Shown here one piece after another: positions 17,519 through 26,815 of a stretch of 64,000 nucleotides of DNA. The translations under genes and the position numbers were made by a program. Position 1 is the stretch's first letter. The number at the start of each line of letters is the position of its first letter. The DNA lies in NCBI RefSeq assembly GCF_023072615.1, contig NZ_JAKNRW010000019.1, forward strand, positions 35,964 to 99,963, read 5' to 3'. The stretch comes from Pseudomonas violetae. GTDB lineage: Bacteria > Pseudomonadota > Gammaproteobacteria > Pseudomonadales > Pseudomonadaceae. The notes beneath the pieces were generated by a model. It made no database searches and was not told the DNA's origin. It saw only the letters and a list, made by a program, of their open reading frames with translations.

Positions 17519-18388
17519 TTATTCCTCCGCAGCGCTGGCGCGCAGGCGGTTAATACGATTTTCGCTCCACTGCTTCAGCAGCAGGATGAAGAGCGCCATG
17601 ATCAGCAACAGGCTTGCTACCGCGAACGCGGCTACGTGGTTGTATTCGTTGTAGAGGATCTCGACGTGCAACGGCAAGGTGTTGGTCACCCCGCGAATGT
17701 GTCCGGAAACCACTGACACCGCACCGAATTCACCCATGGCCCGCGCGGTACACAGCACCACGCCATAGATCAGGCCCCATTTGATGTTGGGAACGGTGAC
17801 GTGCCAGAACATCTGCCAACCATTGGCCCCCAGCAGCCGCGCGGCTTCTTCTTCCTGGGTTCCCTGCTCCTGCATCAGCGGGATCAGTTCGCGCGCCACG
17901 AATGGCACCGTGACAAAGATCGTCGCCAGCACGATGCCCGGCAAGGCGAAAACGATCTGGATGTCGTGATCCTGCAGCCAAGGCCCGAACAGGCCTTGGG
18001 CACCGAACATCAGCACGTAGACCAGGCCGGCGATGACTGGCGACACCGAGAACGGCAGGTCGATCAGGGTCACCAGTATGCTCTTGCCGCGAAATGAGTA
18101 CTTGCTCACGCACCACGCCGCGCTCACCCCAAACACCACGTTCAGGGGCACCGAGATCAACACCGCAATCAAGGTGAGCTTCAGCGCGGAGAGCGCGTCG
18201 GGCTCGAAGATCGCGGTAAAGAATGCACCGAGACCCATCTTCAAGCCCTGGGACACCACGATGATCAACGGCAGCAACAGGAACAGGGTAAACACCAGCC
18301 AGCCGAGACCAATCAGGACCCGACGCGAACTGGCACTGCCACGACGGGCTGCGTTGGAGGAAGCTGCAGCAATAGACGATTGGGACAT
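17519..18388 (-). CDS. cysW: Sulfate ABC importer permease CysW
   Basis: A 289-residue inner-membrane permease with six hydrophobic segments and the coupling-loop sequence EEAARLLGANGWQMFWHVTV. It forms the heterodimeric pore with CysT. The N-terminal 25 residues are Ser/Ala-rich and variable. It starts 12 nt after the end of cysT and is followed after 3 nt by cysA. Confidence 0.95.
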   Translation of the reverse strand: MSQSSIAAASSNAARRGSASSRRVLIGLGWLVFTLFLLLPLIIVVSQGLKMGLGAFFTAIFEPDALSALKLTLIAVLISVPLNVVFGVSAAWCVSKYSFRGKSILVTLIDLPFSVSPVIAGLVYVLMFGAQGLFGPWLQDHDIQIVFALPGIVLATIFVTVPFVARELIPLMQEQGTQEEEAARLLGANGWQMFWHVTVPNIKWGLIYGVVLCTARAMGEFGAVSVVSGHIRGVTNTLPLHVEILYNEYNHVAAFAVASLLLIMALFILLLKQWSENRINRLRASAAEE

Positions 18389-18400
18389 TTGTGCGCCTCC

Positions 18401-19219
18401 TTATGGGGTTTCGATACGACGTTGCAGCAAGTTGATCAGCAGCAACAGGACGAAGGAAACCACCAGCATCAACACACCGATGGACGTGGCGCCGGTGTAA
18501 TCGTACTGGTCGAGCTTGACCATGATCAGCAGCGGCAGAATTTCAGTTTTCATCGGCATGTTGCCGGCGATGAAAATCACCGAGCCGTATTCGCCAACTC
18601 CACGGGCAAAGGCCAGGGCAAAGCCAGTCAACCAGGCTGGCAACAGCGCAGGCACCAGAATATAGCGAAACACCTGTATGGGTTTGGCACCCAGGCACGC
18701 CGCGGCTTCTTCGACTTCACGTGGAATATCGGCCAATACCGGCTGTACCGTACGCACTACGAATGGAAGCGTGACAAACGTCAGCGCGAGGGTGATGCCC
18801 AGGGGTGTGTAGGCGATCTTGAAGCCCAGATCCGCAGCCAACTGGCCAATCCAGCCATTAGGCGCGTAGAGCGCAGTCAGCGCGATGCCGGCCACGGCGG
18901 TAGGCAAGGCGAAGGGCAAGTCGATCATTGCATCGATGATCTTGCGACCCGGGAAGGTATAACGCACCAGCACCCAGGCCAGCAGTGTGCCGATGATGCC
19001 GTTGATGATCGCGGCATAAAACGCAGTACCTAAGCTCAGCTTCAACGCCGCCAGTACTCGAGGCGCGGAGATGATTGCCCAGAACTGATCCCAGGTGAGT
19101 TGAGAGGCGTGCACAAACATCGCCGCCAGTGGTATGAGCACAATCAGGCTGAGGTACACCAAGGTGTAGCCCAGCGTCAGCCCGAAGCCGGGTATGACGG
19201 GGGAGATACGACGCGACAT
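18401..19219 (-). CDS. cysT: Sulfate ABC importer permease CysT (CysU)
   Basis: A 272-residue permease, partner of CysW, with six hydrophobic segments and the ATPase-docking motif EEAAACLGAKPIQVFRYILV. The strongly conserved GFALAFARGVGEYGSVIFI segment identifies the CysT/CysW group. A REP pair separates it from sbp, a common arrangement that may uncouple the level of the binding protein from that of the permeases. Confidence 0.95.
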   Translation of the reverse strand: MSRRISPVIPGFGLTLGYTLVYLSLIVLIPLAAMFVHASQLTWDQFWAIISAPRVLAALKLSLGTAFYAAIINGIIGTLLAWVLVRYTFPGRKIIDAMIDLPFALPTAVAGIALTALYAPNGWIGQLAADLGFKIAYTPLGITLALTFVTLPFVVRTVQPVLADIPREVEEAAACLGAKPIQVFRYILVPALLPAWLTGFALAFARGVGEYGSVIFIAGNMPMKTEILPLLIMVKLDQYDYTGATSIGVLMLVVSFVLLLLINLLQRRIETP

Positions 19220-19245
19220 AAAAGTCCTTGGTTAAAAACGCATCA

Positions 19246-19340
19246 ATGTGGGAGCGAGCCTGCTCGCGAAGAGGCAGAGTCAGTCAACATCTCTGTTACT
19301 GAAGATACCGCCTTCGCGAGCAGGCTCGCTCCCACATGTT
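19246..19340. repeat. REP pair between sbp and cysT
   Basis: Nearly perfect inverted REP copies (GTGGGAGCGAGCCTGCTCGC near 19250 and GCGAGCAGGCTCGCTCCCAC near 19316) enclosing about 45 bp. This REPIN lies inside the sulfate transport gene set and can fold in the transcript to protect the upstream sbp message. Confidence 0.9.
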
Positions 19341-19358
19341 TATGGGCTCGTTTCGAGA

Positions 19359-20372
19359 TTACTGCGCCTGATAGATCTGGTCGAACACGCCACCGTCATT
19401 AAAGAATTTCGGTTGAGCCGTTTTCCAGCCGCCGAAGTCTTTGTCGATGGTCACCAGCTCCAGTTTCGGGAACTGCTGGGCGTACTTGGCGGCGACGTCC
19501 TTATCACGTGGACGGTAGAAATTCTTCGCCGCAATTTCCTGACCGGCCGGGCTATACAGGTGCTTAAGATAGGCTTCGGCGATCTGCTCGTTGCCCTTTT
19601 TCTCGGCGTTCTTGTCGACCACGGACACTGGAGGCTCGGCAAGGATCGACAGCGAAGGCACGACGATCTCGAATTTGTCAGCCCCGCCATCTTCCTTCAG
19701 GGCCAGGAAGGCTTCGTTTTCCCAAGCCAGCAACACGTCGCCCTGGCCATTGTTGACGAACGTGATGGTCGAACCGCGAGCGCCGGTGTCCAGCACGGGT
19801 ACGTGCTTGAACAGGGTCTGCACATATTCCTTGGCCTTGGCTTCGTTACCGCCGTTGGCTTTCAGGCCATAAGCCCAGGCCGCGAGGAAGTTCCAGCGTG
19901 CACCGCCGGAGGTTTTTGGATTTGGAGTGATCACCGATACATCATTTTTGACCAGGTCGCCCCAGTCCTTGATGCCTTTCGGGTTGCCCTTGCGCACCAG
20001 GAACACGATAGTCGAAGTGTAAGGGGTGCTCGCCTCCGGCAGACGCGTCTGCCAGTCGGCTGGCAGGGTCTTGCCGAGCTTGGCGATTTCGTCAATGTCG
20101 CCCGCCAGTGCCAGGGTCACCACGTCGGCACGCAGACCGTCGATTACCGCACGGCCCTGCTTGCCCGAACCACCGTGGGACTGCTGGATTTTCACTGAGT
20201 CGCCAGCGTGATCTTTCTGCCAGAATTTAACGAATTCAGCGTTGTATTCCTGATACAGCTCGCGGGTCGGGTCGTACGACACGTTAAGCAGCTCGTAATC
20301 CTTGGCAACCGCAGAACCAGCAAAAAGGGCGCTGGCCAGGGCGGCCAAAGCGAAATGACGAATCGACGACAT
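19359..20372 (-). CDS. sbp: Periplasmic sulfate-binding protein
   Basis: A 337-residue periplasmic receptor for sulfate. The signal peptide SIRHFALAALASALFAGSAVA is cleaved near residue 24. Family landmarks are LLNVSYDPTRELY at the mature N-terminus, IQQSHGGSGKQ, NPKTSGGARWNFLAAWA and the C-terminal FDQIYQ. The ATG at 20372 has AGGAGC upstream and was preferred to the longer frame. It heads the cysTWA order and sits 110 bp after oscA on the same strand. Confidence 0.95.
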   Translation of the reverse strand: MSSIRHFALAALASALFAGSAVAKDYELLNVSYDPTRELYQEYNAEFVKFWQKDHAGDSVKIQQSHGGSGKQGRAVIDGLRADVVTLALAGDIDEIAKLGKTLPADWQTRLPEASTPYTSTIVFLVRKGNPKGIKDWGDLVKNDVSVITPNPKTSGGARWNFLAAWAYGLKANGGNEAKAKEYVQTLFKHVPVLDTGARGSTITFVNNGQGDVLLAWENEAFLALKEDGGADKFEIVVPSLSILAEPPVSVVDKNAEKKGNEQIAEAYLKHLYSPAGQEIAAKNFYRPRDKDVAAKYAQQFPKLELVTIDKDFGGWKTAQPKFFNDGGVFDQIYQAQ

Positions 20373-20444
20373 GGTGAAAGCTCCTGGAATTCTGATTGTG
20401 TAGGCTTTTTTTGATTTTCTGGAATCGCAGTGCCCGCTCAACAA

Positions 20445-20480
20445 TTATCCGAAGGCTCGGGCCCCGCTCGGACGATCATT
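20445..20480. repeat. Short palindromic repeat between oscA and sbp
   Basis: ATCCGAAGGCTCGGGCCC followed by GCTCGGACGATC, an imperfect palindrome of the same type as 16486-16515. It lies between the oscA stop and the sbp promoter region. Confidence 0.5.
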
Positions 20481-20482
20481 GC

Positions 20483-20665
20483 TCAGCTCGGTTTGTTGCC
20501 CGGATGCTGCAAACGGAATTTTTCCTTACGTTCGATCTGGACGATCTGAGCGTTGTGCACAGTGATTTCCACTGCCCCAAACCGCAGGTCCCGCAATGCG
20601 CTCTGAATCTCGCGCAAGATGGTTGCTTCGTCCTGGCCGTCAACGCTACGCAGGGATGCGCTCAT
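20483..20665 (-). CDS. oscA: Small YezD-family sulfur-response protein OscA
   Basis: A 60-residue soluble protein. The core LRFGAVEITVHNAQIVQIERKEKFR (written here as two linked strands, residues about 27-51) is the DUF2292/YezD fold. In pseudomonads oscA lies upstream of sbp and is needed for growth on some organosulfur compounds, notably under chromate stress. Gene order sbp-cysTWA behind it supports the name. The 160-bp upstream region is AT-rich, with ATTCTT and AAGAAT arms around 20749-20773 that could be part of a CysB-responsive promoter. Confidence 0.88.
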   Translation of the reverse strand: MSASLRSVDGQDEATILREIQSALRDLRFGAVEITVHNAQIVQIERKEKFRLQHPGNKPS

Positions 20666-20828
20666 GGTGCTGCTCCTTCGACTGAGAGGTTGCCTGACAG
20701 TGGCGGCACTGTTTGCGGCGTGAGACCAATAGTAGATAGGTGCAGATATTCTTAAAAAGACTATTTAAGAATGTTTATATAACCAGAAGTAGTATTTGAC
20801 GGGGCGAGGGCGGGTGATCTTTCAAGGC

Positions 20829-22760
20829 TTAACAAATAACTGGCGCCCGCGACCAGTCGAGCTCCAGAGCAGGCATTGGCCGCGCGAACCAGTACCCCTG
20901 GCCCAGATCGCAGTCCTGTTCGAGCAGGAAACCTGCCTGCTCGACTTGCTCGATCCCTTCGGCGTGCACCTGCATGCCCATGCTCTTGGCCAACGCGATA
21001 ATCACCCGCACGATCGCCACATCGTCCTCATCCCACGGCAGCCCGACGACGAAACCCTGGTCGATCTTGAGTTTCTGTACCGGCAAGCGTTTGAGCCGCA
21101 GCAAGGAAGAATAGCCGGTGCCGAAATCATCGATGGCCAGGCGCACGCCCAGCTCACGAAGGCGATGCATCTGTTCCAGCGCCACTTCGGGGTCATGCAT
21201 CACCGCACTTTCGGTCACTTCCAGCTCCAGATAAGCCGGATCCAGACCTGTATCGCGCAGCACCTGCGCCACCTGTTGATACAGCTCGCGACGGGCAAAT
21301 AGCCGCGATGACACATTCACCGCAACAAACGACAATACAACGCCGGACTGCTGCCATTGGCACATTTGCTGACACGCCTGCAGCATGACCCAGGCATCGA
21401 TTTCGGCGATCAGGCCGGTACGCTCGGCGACGGGGATGAACTCGGCAGGCGACACCAATCCACGCTGGGGGTGCTCCCAGCGAACCAGCGCCTCGACGCC
21501 AATCAGTCGACTGGTCTTGAGGTCGTGGACCGGCTGGTAATACACCCGCAACTCATGCCGCTCCAGCGCCCTGCGCAACTCGAACGCGGTCTCGACCCGC
21601 TGCTGGGCCTGGGCAGTAAGCTCTTCGGTGTAAAGGGCATAGCTGTCGCGGCCAGCATTTTTCGCCTTGGACAAGGCCGAGTCGGCGTTACGCAACAACT
21701 GCTCGGCACTCAGAGCGTCGCCGGGGAACAGGCTGATACCAACGCTGGCATTGATGAACAGCTGATTGCCGTCGAGAAGGAAGGGTTGCTTGAAGCCGTC
21801 AATGATTCGCTGGGCCAGCGCCGCCGCGTGGACCAGTTGTGGGCAATCCTCTGCGAGGACGGCGAATTCGTCGCCCCCGAGGCGGGCCAAGGTAATTCCC
21901 GGCCCGAACATCGCGAGTAAACGCTCGGCCACTGCCTTGAGCAACTGATCGCCCACTGTATGCCCAAGGCTGTCGTTGATCATCTTGAAGTGATCCAGAT
22001 CGATCGCCAGCAACGCGCAGCCACGCTTGTGTGCCTGCGCCGACGCCACAGCCTGTTCGGCGCGGTCAGTGAACAGCAGACGATTGGGTAAATCGGTCAG
22101 TGGATCGTGATGGGCAAGATGGGTCAGCTCATTCTCGGAGTTCTTGATTGCGCTGATGTCGGAGAACACCGCCACGTATTGGCTTACCCGGCCGTCATCG
22201 TCGCGAACGATACGGATCGTCTGCCATTGCGGATAGATTTCCCCACTTTTGCGCCGATTCCAGATTTCACCGCTCCACTCGCCAGCGCTATTGAGCGTCG
22301 CGAACATGGCTTGGTAGAAACTCGCCGGATGGCGGCCGGATTTGAACAGGCTGGGCTGCTGGCCCATCACTTCTTCGCGCTGATATCCGGTGATCTGCAT
22401 GAATGCCCGGTTGACGTGAACGATCAAACCTTTGTCGCTGGTCACCAGCACGCCTTCGCGGGTGCAATCGAACACGGCCGCCGCCTGACGCAGCCGCTCT
22501 CGATCGGCAGAGCGCTCGCGCAACTGTGCACCAATCCCCAGGCAGCGGAACAAACGCGCGCGGGCAATGTAAATACTTCCTGCGCTTAGGGCTATCCAGG
22601 CGTAACCGTTGATCAGTTGCCAGCGCAACGCCTCGGTCGAATCATCAAATAAACTGTTTAATGCAAAACCACTCAGCGTAAGCCAGACAACGGAAAGCAG
22701 CAGATAAAGCAGCGCTGCACGCAAGGCATCGCGACAGGTAGCAGACATTAGGTCTTCCAT
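20829..22760 (-). CDS. Membrane PAS-GGDEF-EAL c-di-GMP enzyme (PA0285/PipA type)
   Basis: A 643-residue inner-membrane signalling protein. Two membrane helices (about 12-35 and 48-70) precede a PAS domain (about 95-205), a GGDEF domain with intact LGGDEFAV (about residue 295), and an EAL domain with intact VEALVRWEHP and the DDFGTGYSS catalytic loop. Both active sites look complete, so it could make and degrade c-di-GMP; orthologues near desA are known as phosphodiesterases. ATG 22760 was chosen; ATG 22748 is a close alternative. It is divergent from desA. Confidence 0.88.
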   Translation of the reverse strand: MEDLMSATCRDALRAALLYLLLSVVWLTLSGFALNSLFDDSTEALRWQLINGYAWIALSAGSIYIARARLFRCLGIGAQLRERSADRERLRQAAAVFDCTREGVLVTSDKGLIVHVNRAFMQITGYQREEVMGQQPSLFKSGRHPASFYQAMFATLNSAGEWSGEIWNRRKSGEIYPQWQTIRIVRDDDGRVSQYVAVFSDISAIKNSENELTHLAHHDPLTDLPNRLLFTDRAEQAVASAQAHKRGCALLAIDLDHFKMINDSLGHTVGDQLLKAVAERLLAMFGPGITLARLGGDEFAVLAEDCPQLVHAAALAQRIIDGFKQPFLLDGNQLFINASVGISLFPGDALSAEQLLRNADSALSKAKNAGRDSYALYTEELTAQAQQRVETAFELRRALERHELRVYYQPVHDLKTSRLIGVEALVRWEHPQRGLVSPAEFIPVAERTGLIAEIDAWVMLQACQQMCQWQQSGVVLSFVAVNVSSRLFARRELYQQVAQVLRDTGLDPAYLELEVTESAVMHDPEVALEQMHRLRELGVRLAIDDFGTGYSSLLRLKRLPVQKLKIDQGFVVGLPWDEDDVAIVRVIIALAKSMGMQVHAEGIEQVEQAGFLLEQDCDLGQGYWFARPMPALELDWSRAPVIC

Positions 22761-22894
22761 GCACCTCAAAATGGTTGCGATTATAGAGTAAAGAAACATC
22801 CAGCCACTCTTATCTGAAACGGTGACTGGTTTTATCTGCGCGCTCGGTGATAATGCGAGGGCTATTTATTTCTTTATCGAGGGCCCTACAGCCT

Positions 22895-24079
22895 ATGTGG
22901 TACGAAGGTTTTCTTGGCTTGTCGCCCTGGTCACTGGTGGCAGTCACCCTGCTGATGACCCACGTCACAATCATCGGCGTCACTGTCTACCTGCATCGCT
23001 ATTCAGCCCATCGCTCCCTTGAGCTCAATGCCGGCCTGAAACATTTCTTCCGCTTCTGGCTGTGGCTGACCACGGCGCAGAACACCCGCGAGTGGACCGC
23101 CATCCACCGCAAACATCACGCCAAATGCGAAACTGTCGATGACCCGCACAGCCCGGTCGTCAAAGGACTGTCCACTGTTCTGCGCAAAGGTGCGGAGCTG
23201 TATCGTACTGAAGCAGAAAACCCGGAGACCCTGCGCATTTACGGCAAGAACTGTCCGGAAGACTGGATCGAACGCAACCTGTATAGCCGCTTCCCCCTAC
23301 TGGGCGTGGCCATTATGGGCGTCATCGACCTGCTTCTGTTCGGCACCATCGGCATCACCATCTGGGCCGTGCAGATGATGTGGATCCCGGTGTGGGCGGC
23401 CGGTGTGGTCAATGGCCTGGGCCATGCCATCGGTTACCGCAACTTCGAATGCCGCGATGCGGCCACCAACCTGGTGCCATGGGGCATCCTGATTGGCGGC
23501 GAAGAACTGCACAACAACCATCACACTTACCCCAACTCGGCAAAACTGTCGGTGAAGAAGTGGGAGTTCGACCTCGGCTGGGCCTGGATCCAGGTATTCA
23601 GCTTCCTGCGCCTGGCCAAGGTCCAGCGGGTCGCGCCGATCGCCCACCGGGTTGAAGGCAAAGGCAACCTGGACATGGATACCGCCATGGCGATCCTCAA
23701 CAATCGCTTCCAGATCATGGCCCAGTACCGCAAATTGGTCATCGCGCCCTTGGTCAAGCAAGAGCTGGAAAAGGTCGATCACTCGGTCCGCCACCAGTTC
23801 CACCGGGCCAAACGTCTGTTGTCGCGTGAAACCAGCTTGCTGGATGACAAGCACCATGTGCGAATCCAGACCATGCTTGAGCATAGTCAGTCCCTGAAAG
23901 TCATTTACGAGAAGCGCCTGGCCTTGCAGCAGATCTGGGTCAAGACCAGTTCCAATGGTCACGACATGTTGGCAGCCATCAAGGACTGGATCCACGAAGC
24001 CGAGGCCAGCGGGATTCAATCCCTGCGCGAGTTCGCCGACCAGCTGAAAACCTACTCCTTGCGCCCCGCCAACGCTTGA
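22895..24079 (+). CDS. desA: Phospholipid delta-9 acyl desaturase DesA
   Basis: A 394-residue integral membrane desaturase that acts on acyl chains of existing phospholipids. The three His boxes HRYSAH (34-39), HRKHH (71-75) and HNNHH (about 209-213) are intact, and the first membrane segments match P. aeruginosa DesA. The C-terminal 120 residues are helical and charged. The ATG at 22895 aligns with the family start MWYEGF; an upstream ATG at 22847 would add residues not seen in the family. Gene order GGDEF/EAL-desA is as in P. aeruginosa PA0285-PA0286. Confidence 0.92.
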   Translation: MWYEGFLGLSPWSLVAVTLLMTHVTIIGVTVYLHRYSAHRSLELNAGLKHFFRFWLWLTTAQNTREWTAIHRKHHAKCETVDDPHSPVVKGLSTVLRKGAELYRTEAENPETLRIYGKNCPEDWIERNLYSRFPLLGVAIMGVIDLLLFGTIGITIWAVQMMWIPVWAAGVVNGLGHAIGYRNFECRDAATNLVPWGILIGGEELHNNHHTYPNSAKLSVKKWEFDLGWAWIQVFSFLRLAKVQRVAPIAHRVEGKGNLDMDTAMAILNNRFQIMAQYRKLVIAPLVKQELEKVDHSVRHQFHRAKRLLSRETSLLDDKHHVRIQTMLEHSQSLKVIYEKRLALQQIWVKTSSNGHDMLAAIKDWIHEAEASGIQSLREFADQLKTYSLRPANA

Positions 24080-24086
24080 CCCCCCG

Positions 24087-24112
24087 CAGAGCACCTCACT
24101 CAAGGTGCTCTG
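24087..24112 (+). terminator. Hairpin downstream of desA
   Basis: A 10-bp perfect stem (CAGAGCACCT with AGGTGCTCTG) with a 6-nt loop, 8 nt after the desA stop. No T-run follows, so it may be a transcript-stabilising hairpin instead of a true intrinsic terminator. A REP-like copy (GCGAGGGAGCTTGCTCCC) follows at 24137. Confidence 0.6.
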
Positions 24113-24358
24113 CTGTAGTGAGCGACGCTCCTGTGGCGAGGGAGCTTGCTCCCGCTCGTTTGCGCAGCAAACGCACCCTCTGAATAACCATTGCATCCGA
24201 TAAAACTCGTCGCTTACCGCCCGGCGGGAGCATCCCCCTGCTCTTCCCGACCCGGGAACTTAGTTCCAAATCCCCTATCTCAAAAGCACTTCGCCACCTT
24301 GGCGGTCTTCGTTGCAGCCGCTGTCGAACTCGCGGCACGCTCTTTGAGATTTGTGTCG

Positions 24359-25342
24359 ATGGTCGAAAAAAACCTGCAGGACCCGCCAAAATGGCCAGAA
24401 GCCGCCCAAACCCTGATGGCGCTGATGCAGGCCCAAGGCGAAGTCGCGCGCTTAAGTGAACGCGAACAGTTGTTGAGCTCGCTGCTGGTAAGTGTCAATG
24501 CGGTGCTGTGGGCATTCAACTGGGAAACCCGCCAGGTGCTCTACGTCAGCCCTGCCTACGAAAGGATTTCGGGCCGCGCCACCGACCTGTTGCTGGCCGA
24601 CTACAACCATTGGCGCGACATCGTTTACCCGGATGACCTGCAGGAAGCCGAGTGCAGCCTGGCCTCCGTGCTGGAAAAAGGCTCAGTCGAAGACCGTGAG
24701 TATCGAATCATTAACACCGACGGCCAGGTGCGCTGGCTGAGCGACAAGTGCTTTATCAACCGCCAGGGCGAGCCGGGTCAGCCACTGATCATCGTCGGCA
24801 TTGCAGAAGACATCACGGAAAAGAAGCACCTCGAAACCAAACTGCAACGCCTGGCCACCACCGACGAATTGACCGAGAGCAGCAACCGCCGGCACTTCTT
24901 CGAGTGCGCCAACCACGAGTTCGAGCGTGCGCGAACTCGTGGGACTCCACTGTCGTTCCTGATGCTGGACATTGATGACTTCAAGGCCGTCAACGACACC
25001 TATGGCCATCAGGAAGGCGATAACGTATTGCAACGCATTGCTGAGTGCGGTCGGGCTGCATTGCGTCGTGGCGACGTCTTCGGGCGCATCGGCGGGGAGG
25101 AGTTCGCTGCGGTGTTTCCCGGCTGCGAGCCCGGGGTGGCCATGCAGGTGGCCGAGCGTTTGCAACGGGAGATTAAGCGACTGAGTTTCAGCCATGACGA
25201 GCGGAGTTTCGGCATCACCATCAGCCAGGGCCTGACCAGCCTTCTGCCTGAGGATGACAGCATCGACAGCCTATTCGCTCGCGCGGATGCAGCGATGTAC
25301 GAAGCCAAGCGCCAGGGCAAGAACCGTATAATCCCCGGCTGA
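24359..25342 (+). CDS. PAS-GGDEF diguanylate cyclase
   Basis: A 327-residue soluble protein. A short helix, a PAS fold with its PAC end (WLSDKCFINRQGEP, then VGIAEDITEKKHLE, about residues 30-155) and a GGDEF domain with active motif RIGGEEFAAVF. The GGEEF form is catalytically competent. An RxxD inhibitory site is not evident just upstream. The ATG at 24359 is chosen over longer frames that would start in REP-like sequence. It resembles PA0290, which sits in the same neighbourhood in P. aeruginosa. Confidence 0.88.
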   Translation: MVEKNLQDPPKWPEAAQTLMALMQAQGEVARLSEREQLLSSLLVSVNAVLWAFNWETRQVLYVSPAYERISGRATDLLLADYNHWRDIVYPDDLQEAECSLASVLEKGSVEDREYRIINTDGQVRWLSDKCFINRQGEPGQPLIIVGIAEDITEKKHLETKLQRLATTDELTESSNRRHFFECANHEFERARTRGTPLSFLMLDIDDFKAVNDTYGHQEGDNVLQRIAECGRAALRRGDVFGRIGGEEFAAVFPGCEPGVAMQVAERLQREIKRLSFSHDERSFGITISQGLTSLLPEDDSIDSLFARADAAMYEAKRQGKNRIIPG

Positions 25343-25350
25343 CTCGACCC

Positions 25351-25446
25351 TGCGTAAGAGCTGCCGAGAGAAACGAAGTTGCGATCTTCTGATCTTGATT
25401 CAGCCCCTGAAGATCAAAAGATCACAGCCTTCGGCAGTTCCTACAC
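25351..25446. repeat. Palindromic GCTGCCGA/TGCGATCTT repeat
   Basis: An interspersed element with arms GAGCTGCCGAGAG...TGCGATCTTCTGATCTT and AAGATCAAAAGATCACAGCC...GGCAGTTCCTAC. It is a different family from the REPs above; a related copy lies at 36714-36796. Confidence 0.75.
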
Positions 25447-25460
25447 GCCATCGCGCAGGG

Positions 25461-26675
25461 CTATTTCTTGCGCAGCCGCACCAACTCCGGCAGGCCAATC
25501 TTGAGCAATCTCGCCGTCCGACCTTTGGCCAGCTCCTCAAGCCCCTCATGCTCGCCCAGGCGCGCCAACTGGGCCGCCATGCTCATCACCAGCGCCTCGC
25601 GTGAGTAAACCCCGCCACCGAGCTGATACACCCCCGCGATCAGCTCTCGCAGTTCCAGCGGCAGACGCCAGCGGGTACGCAGCGCCGAACCGTAGGCTGC
25701 ACCGAACCCGGCCAGCGCTTCACCGACCTGCTCCCACTCGTCCAGCTCACCACCGGCCTGCTTCCACTCCTGCAAACAGCGCAGCAAAGCCAGATCACCC
25801 AGCCGATGGAGCATGCCAGCGCAATAACAACGCTCCTGATCCAGGTCGAGAAGACGTGCCAGGGTCCGCGCGTATTCGGCTGTATGCAGCGACAGGTCCC
25901 AATAACGTTCGGCGTAGTCCGCCAGGTACGGATCGCTGAGCCGCGCGCTACGCTTGAGTGTGAGCCCCAGGATCAGGTTCATGCTCTGCGCGCCGCCGAG
26001 GCGATGCAGCGCCTGGGACAGGGTTTGCACGGCCGCACCGTGGTGCTGGGCGGCGCTGTTGGCAGCGGCAATCAGCACGGCGGTAATCTGCGGATCGGTA
26101 CGCGTTTCCTCCTCGAGGACGGTCAGATCAAGACCGCCGGGGTTAAGGCTGCGTTTAACCGCCACCTCCACATCGGTCATCAGTGGTGCGCCGTCAGCCA
26201 ACGTCCGCCGGCGCTCCAGATACACCGGCAAGGTCATGCCCGCCGCCAGGGCCGGTACGTGACAAAATACTTCCTGTCCGGCATCAAGCAGCAGATCCTG
26301 CAATCGCTGGGTCAGGTTTTCCATATTCAATGGCTTGGTCAGGTACGCAGTGGGCGCCAAGGGCAAAGCTTCGCGCACGCTGGCACTGTCGTTGCGACTG
26401 CTCATCAGAATGAACGGCAGCGGCGGATTACGCTTGCGCTGGCGCACGCTGCGCAACACATTCAAGCCATCCACGCCGGGCAACGCCCAGTCGACGATCA
26501 CCAGGTCGTAGGCATTTTCCGCCAGTCGCGACAGCGCGTCCTTGCCATCGGCACACAGATCGATCCGTGCATCGCAGCGCACGCTCAGCAGTACTTGCCG
26601 GAGCAGATCCCGCGACCAGGGGTCTGCCTCGGCGATCAGCACTCGAGGTACAGCGGGTAAATCAACGGCTCTCAT
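25461..26675 (-). CDS. Receiver-HDOD signalling protein
   Basis: A 404-residue protein with an N-terminal CheY-like receiver (about 8-125; phospho-Asp in LVIVDWALPG, Lys in YLTKPLN) and a C-terminal HDOD domain (about 165-385; HRLGGAQSMNLILGL and the degenerate HD site CAGMLHRLGDLALL). HDOD domains keep the HD-GYP fold but lack full metal sites, and serve as protein-interaction modules in c-di-GMP or motility control. ATG 26675 is preceded by AGAGGGGAAC. No kinase is nearby. Confidence 0.88.
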   Translation of the reverse strand: MRAVDLPAVPRVLIAEADPWSRDLLRQVLLSVRCDARIDLCADGKDALSRLAENAYDLVIVDWALPGVDGLNVLRSVRQRKRNPPLPFILMSSRNDSASVREALPLAPTAYLTKPLNMENLTQRLQDLLLDAGQEVFCHVPALAAGMTLPVYLERRRTLADGAPLMTDVEVAVKRSLNPGGLDLTVLEEETRTDPQITAVLIAAANSAAQHHGAAVQTLSQALHRLGGAQSMNLILGLTLKRSARLSDPYLADYAERYWDLSLHTAEYARTLARLLDLDQERCYCAGMLHRLGDLALLRCLQEWKQAGGELDEWEQVGEALAGFGAAYGSALRTRWRLPLELRELIAGVYQLGGGVYSREALVMSMAAQLARLGEHEGLEELAKGRTARLLKIGLPELVRLRKK

Positions 26676-26751
26676 GCAAACAAGTTCCCCTCTCAGTGCA
26701 TGCACCATAGTCAATGCAGGCCACAGGAAAAAGTGCTGTGGGTTTGATGTA

Positions 26752-26779
26752 AAAAAAACCCGCCGAAGCGGGTTTTTTT
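26752..26779. terminator. Bidirectional terminator between HDOD gene and gabT
   Basis: AAAAAAACCCGC and GCGGGTTTTTTT form a 12-bp stem with a 3-nt GAA loop, giving T-runs on both strands. It serves gabT on the minus strand, 37 nt after its stop. Confidence 0.93.
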
Positions 26780-26815
26780 GTCGATCAGCTCACACTTTCA
26801 TACGAGCACTTTAGA

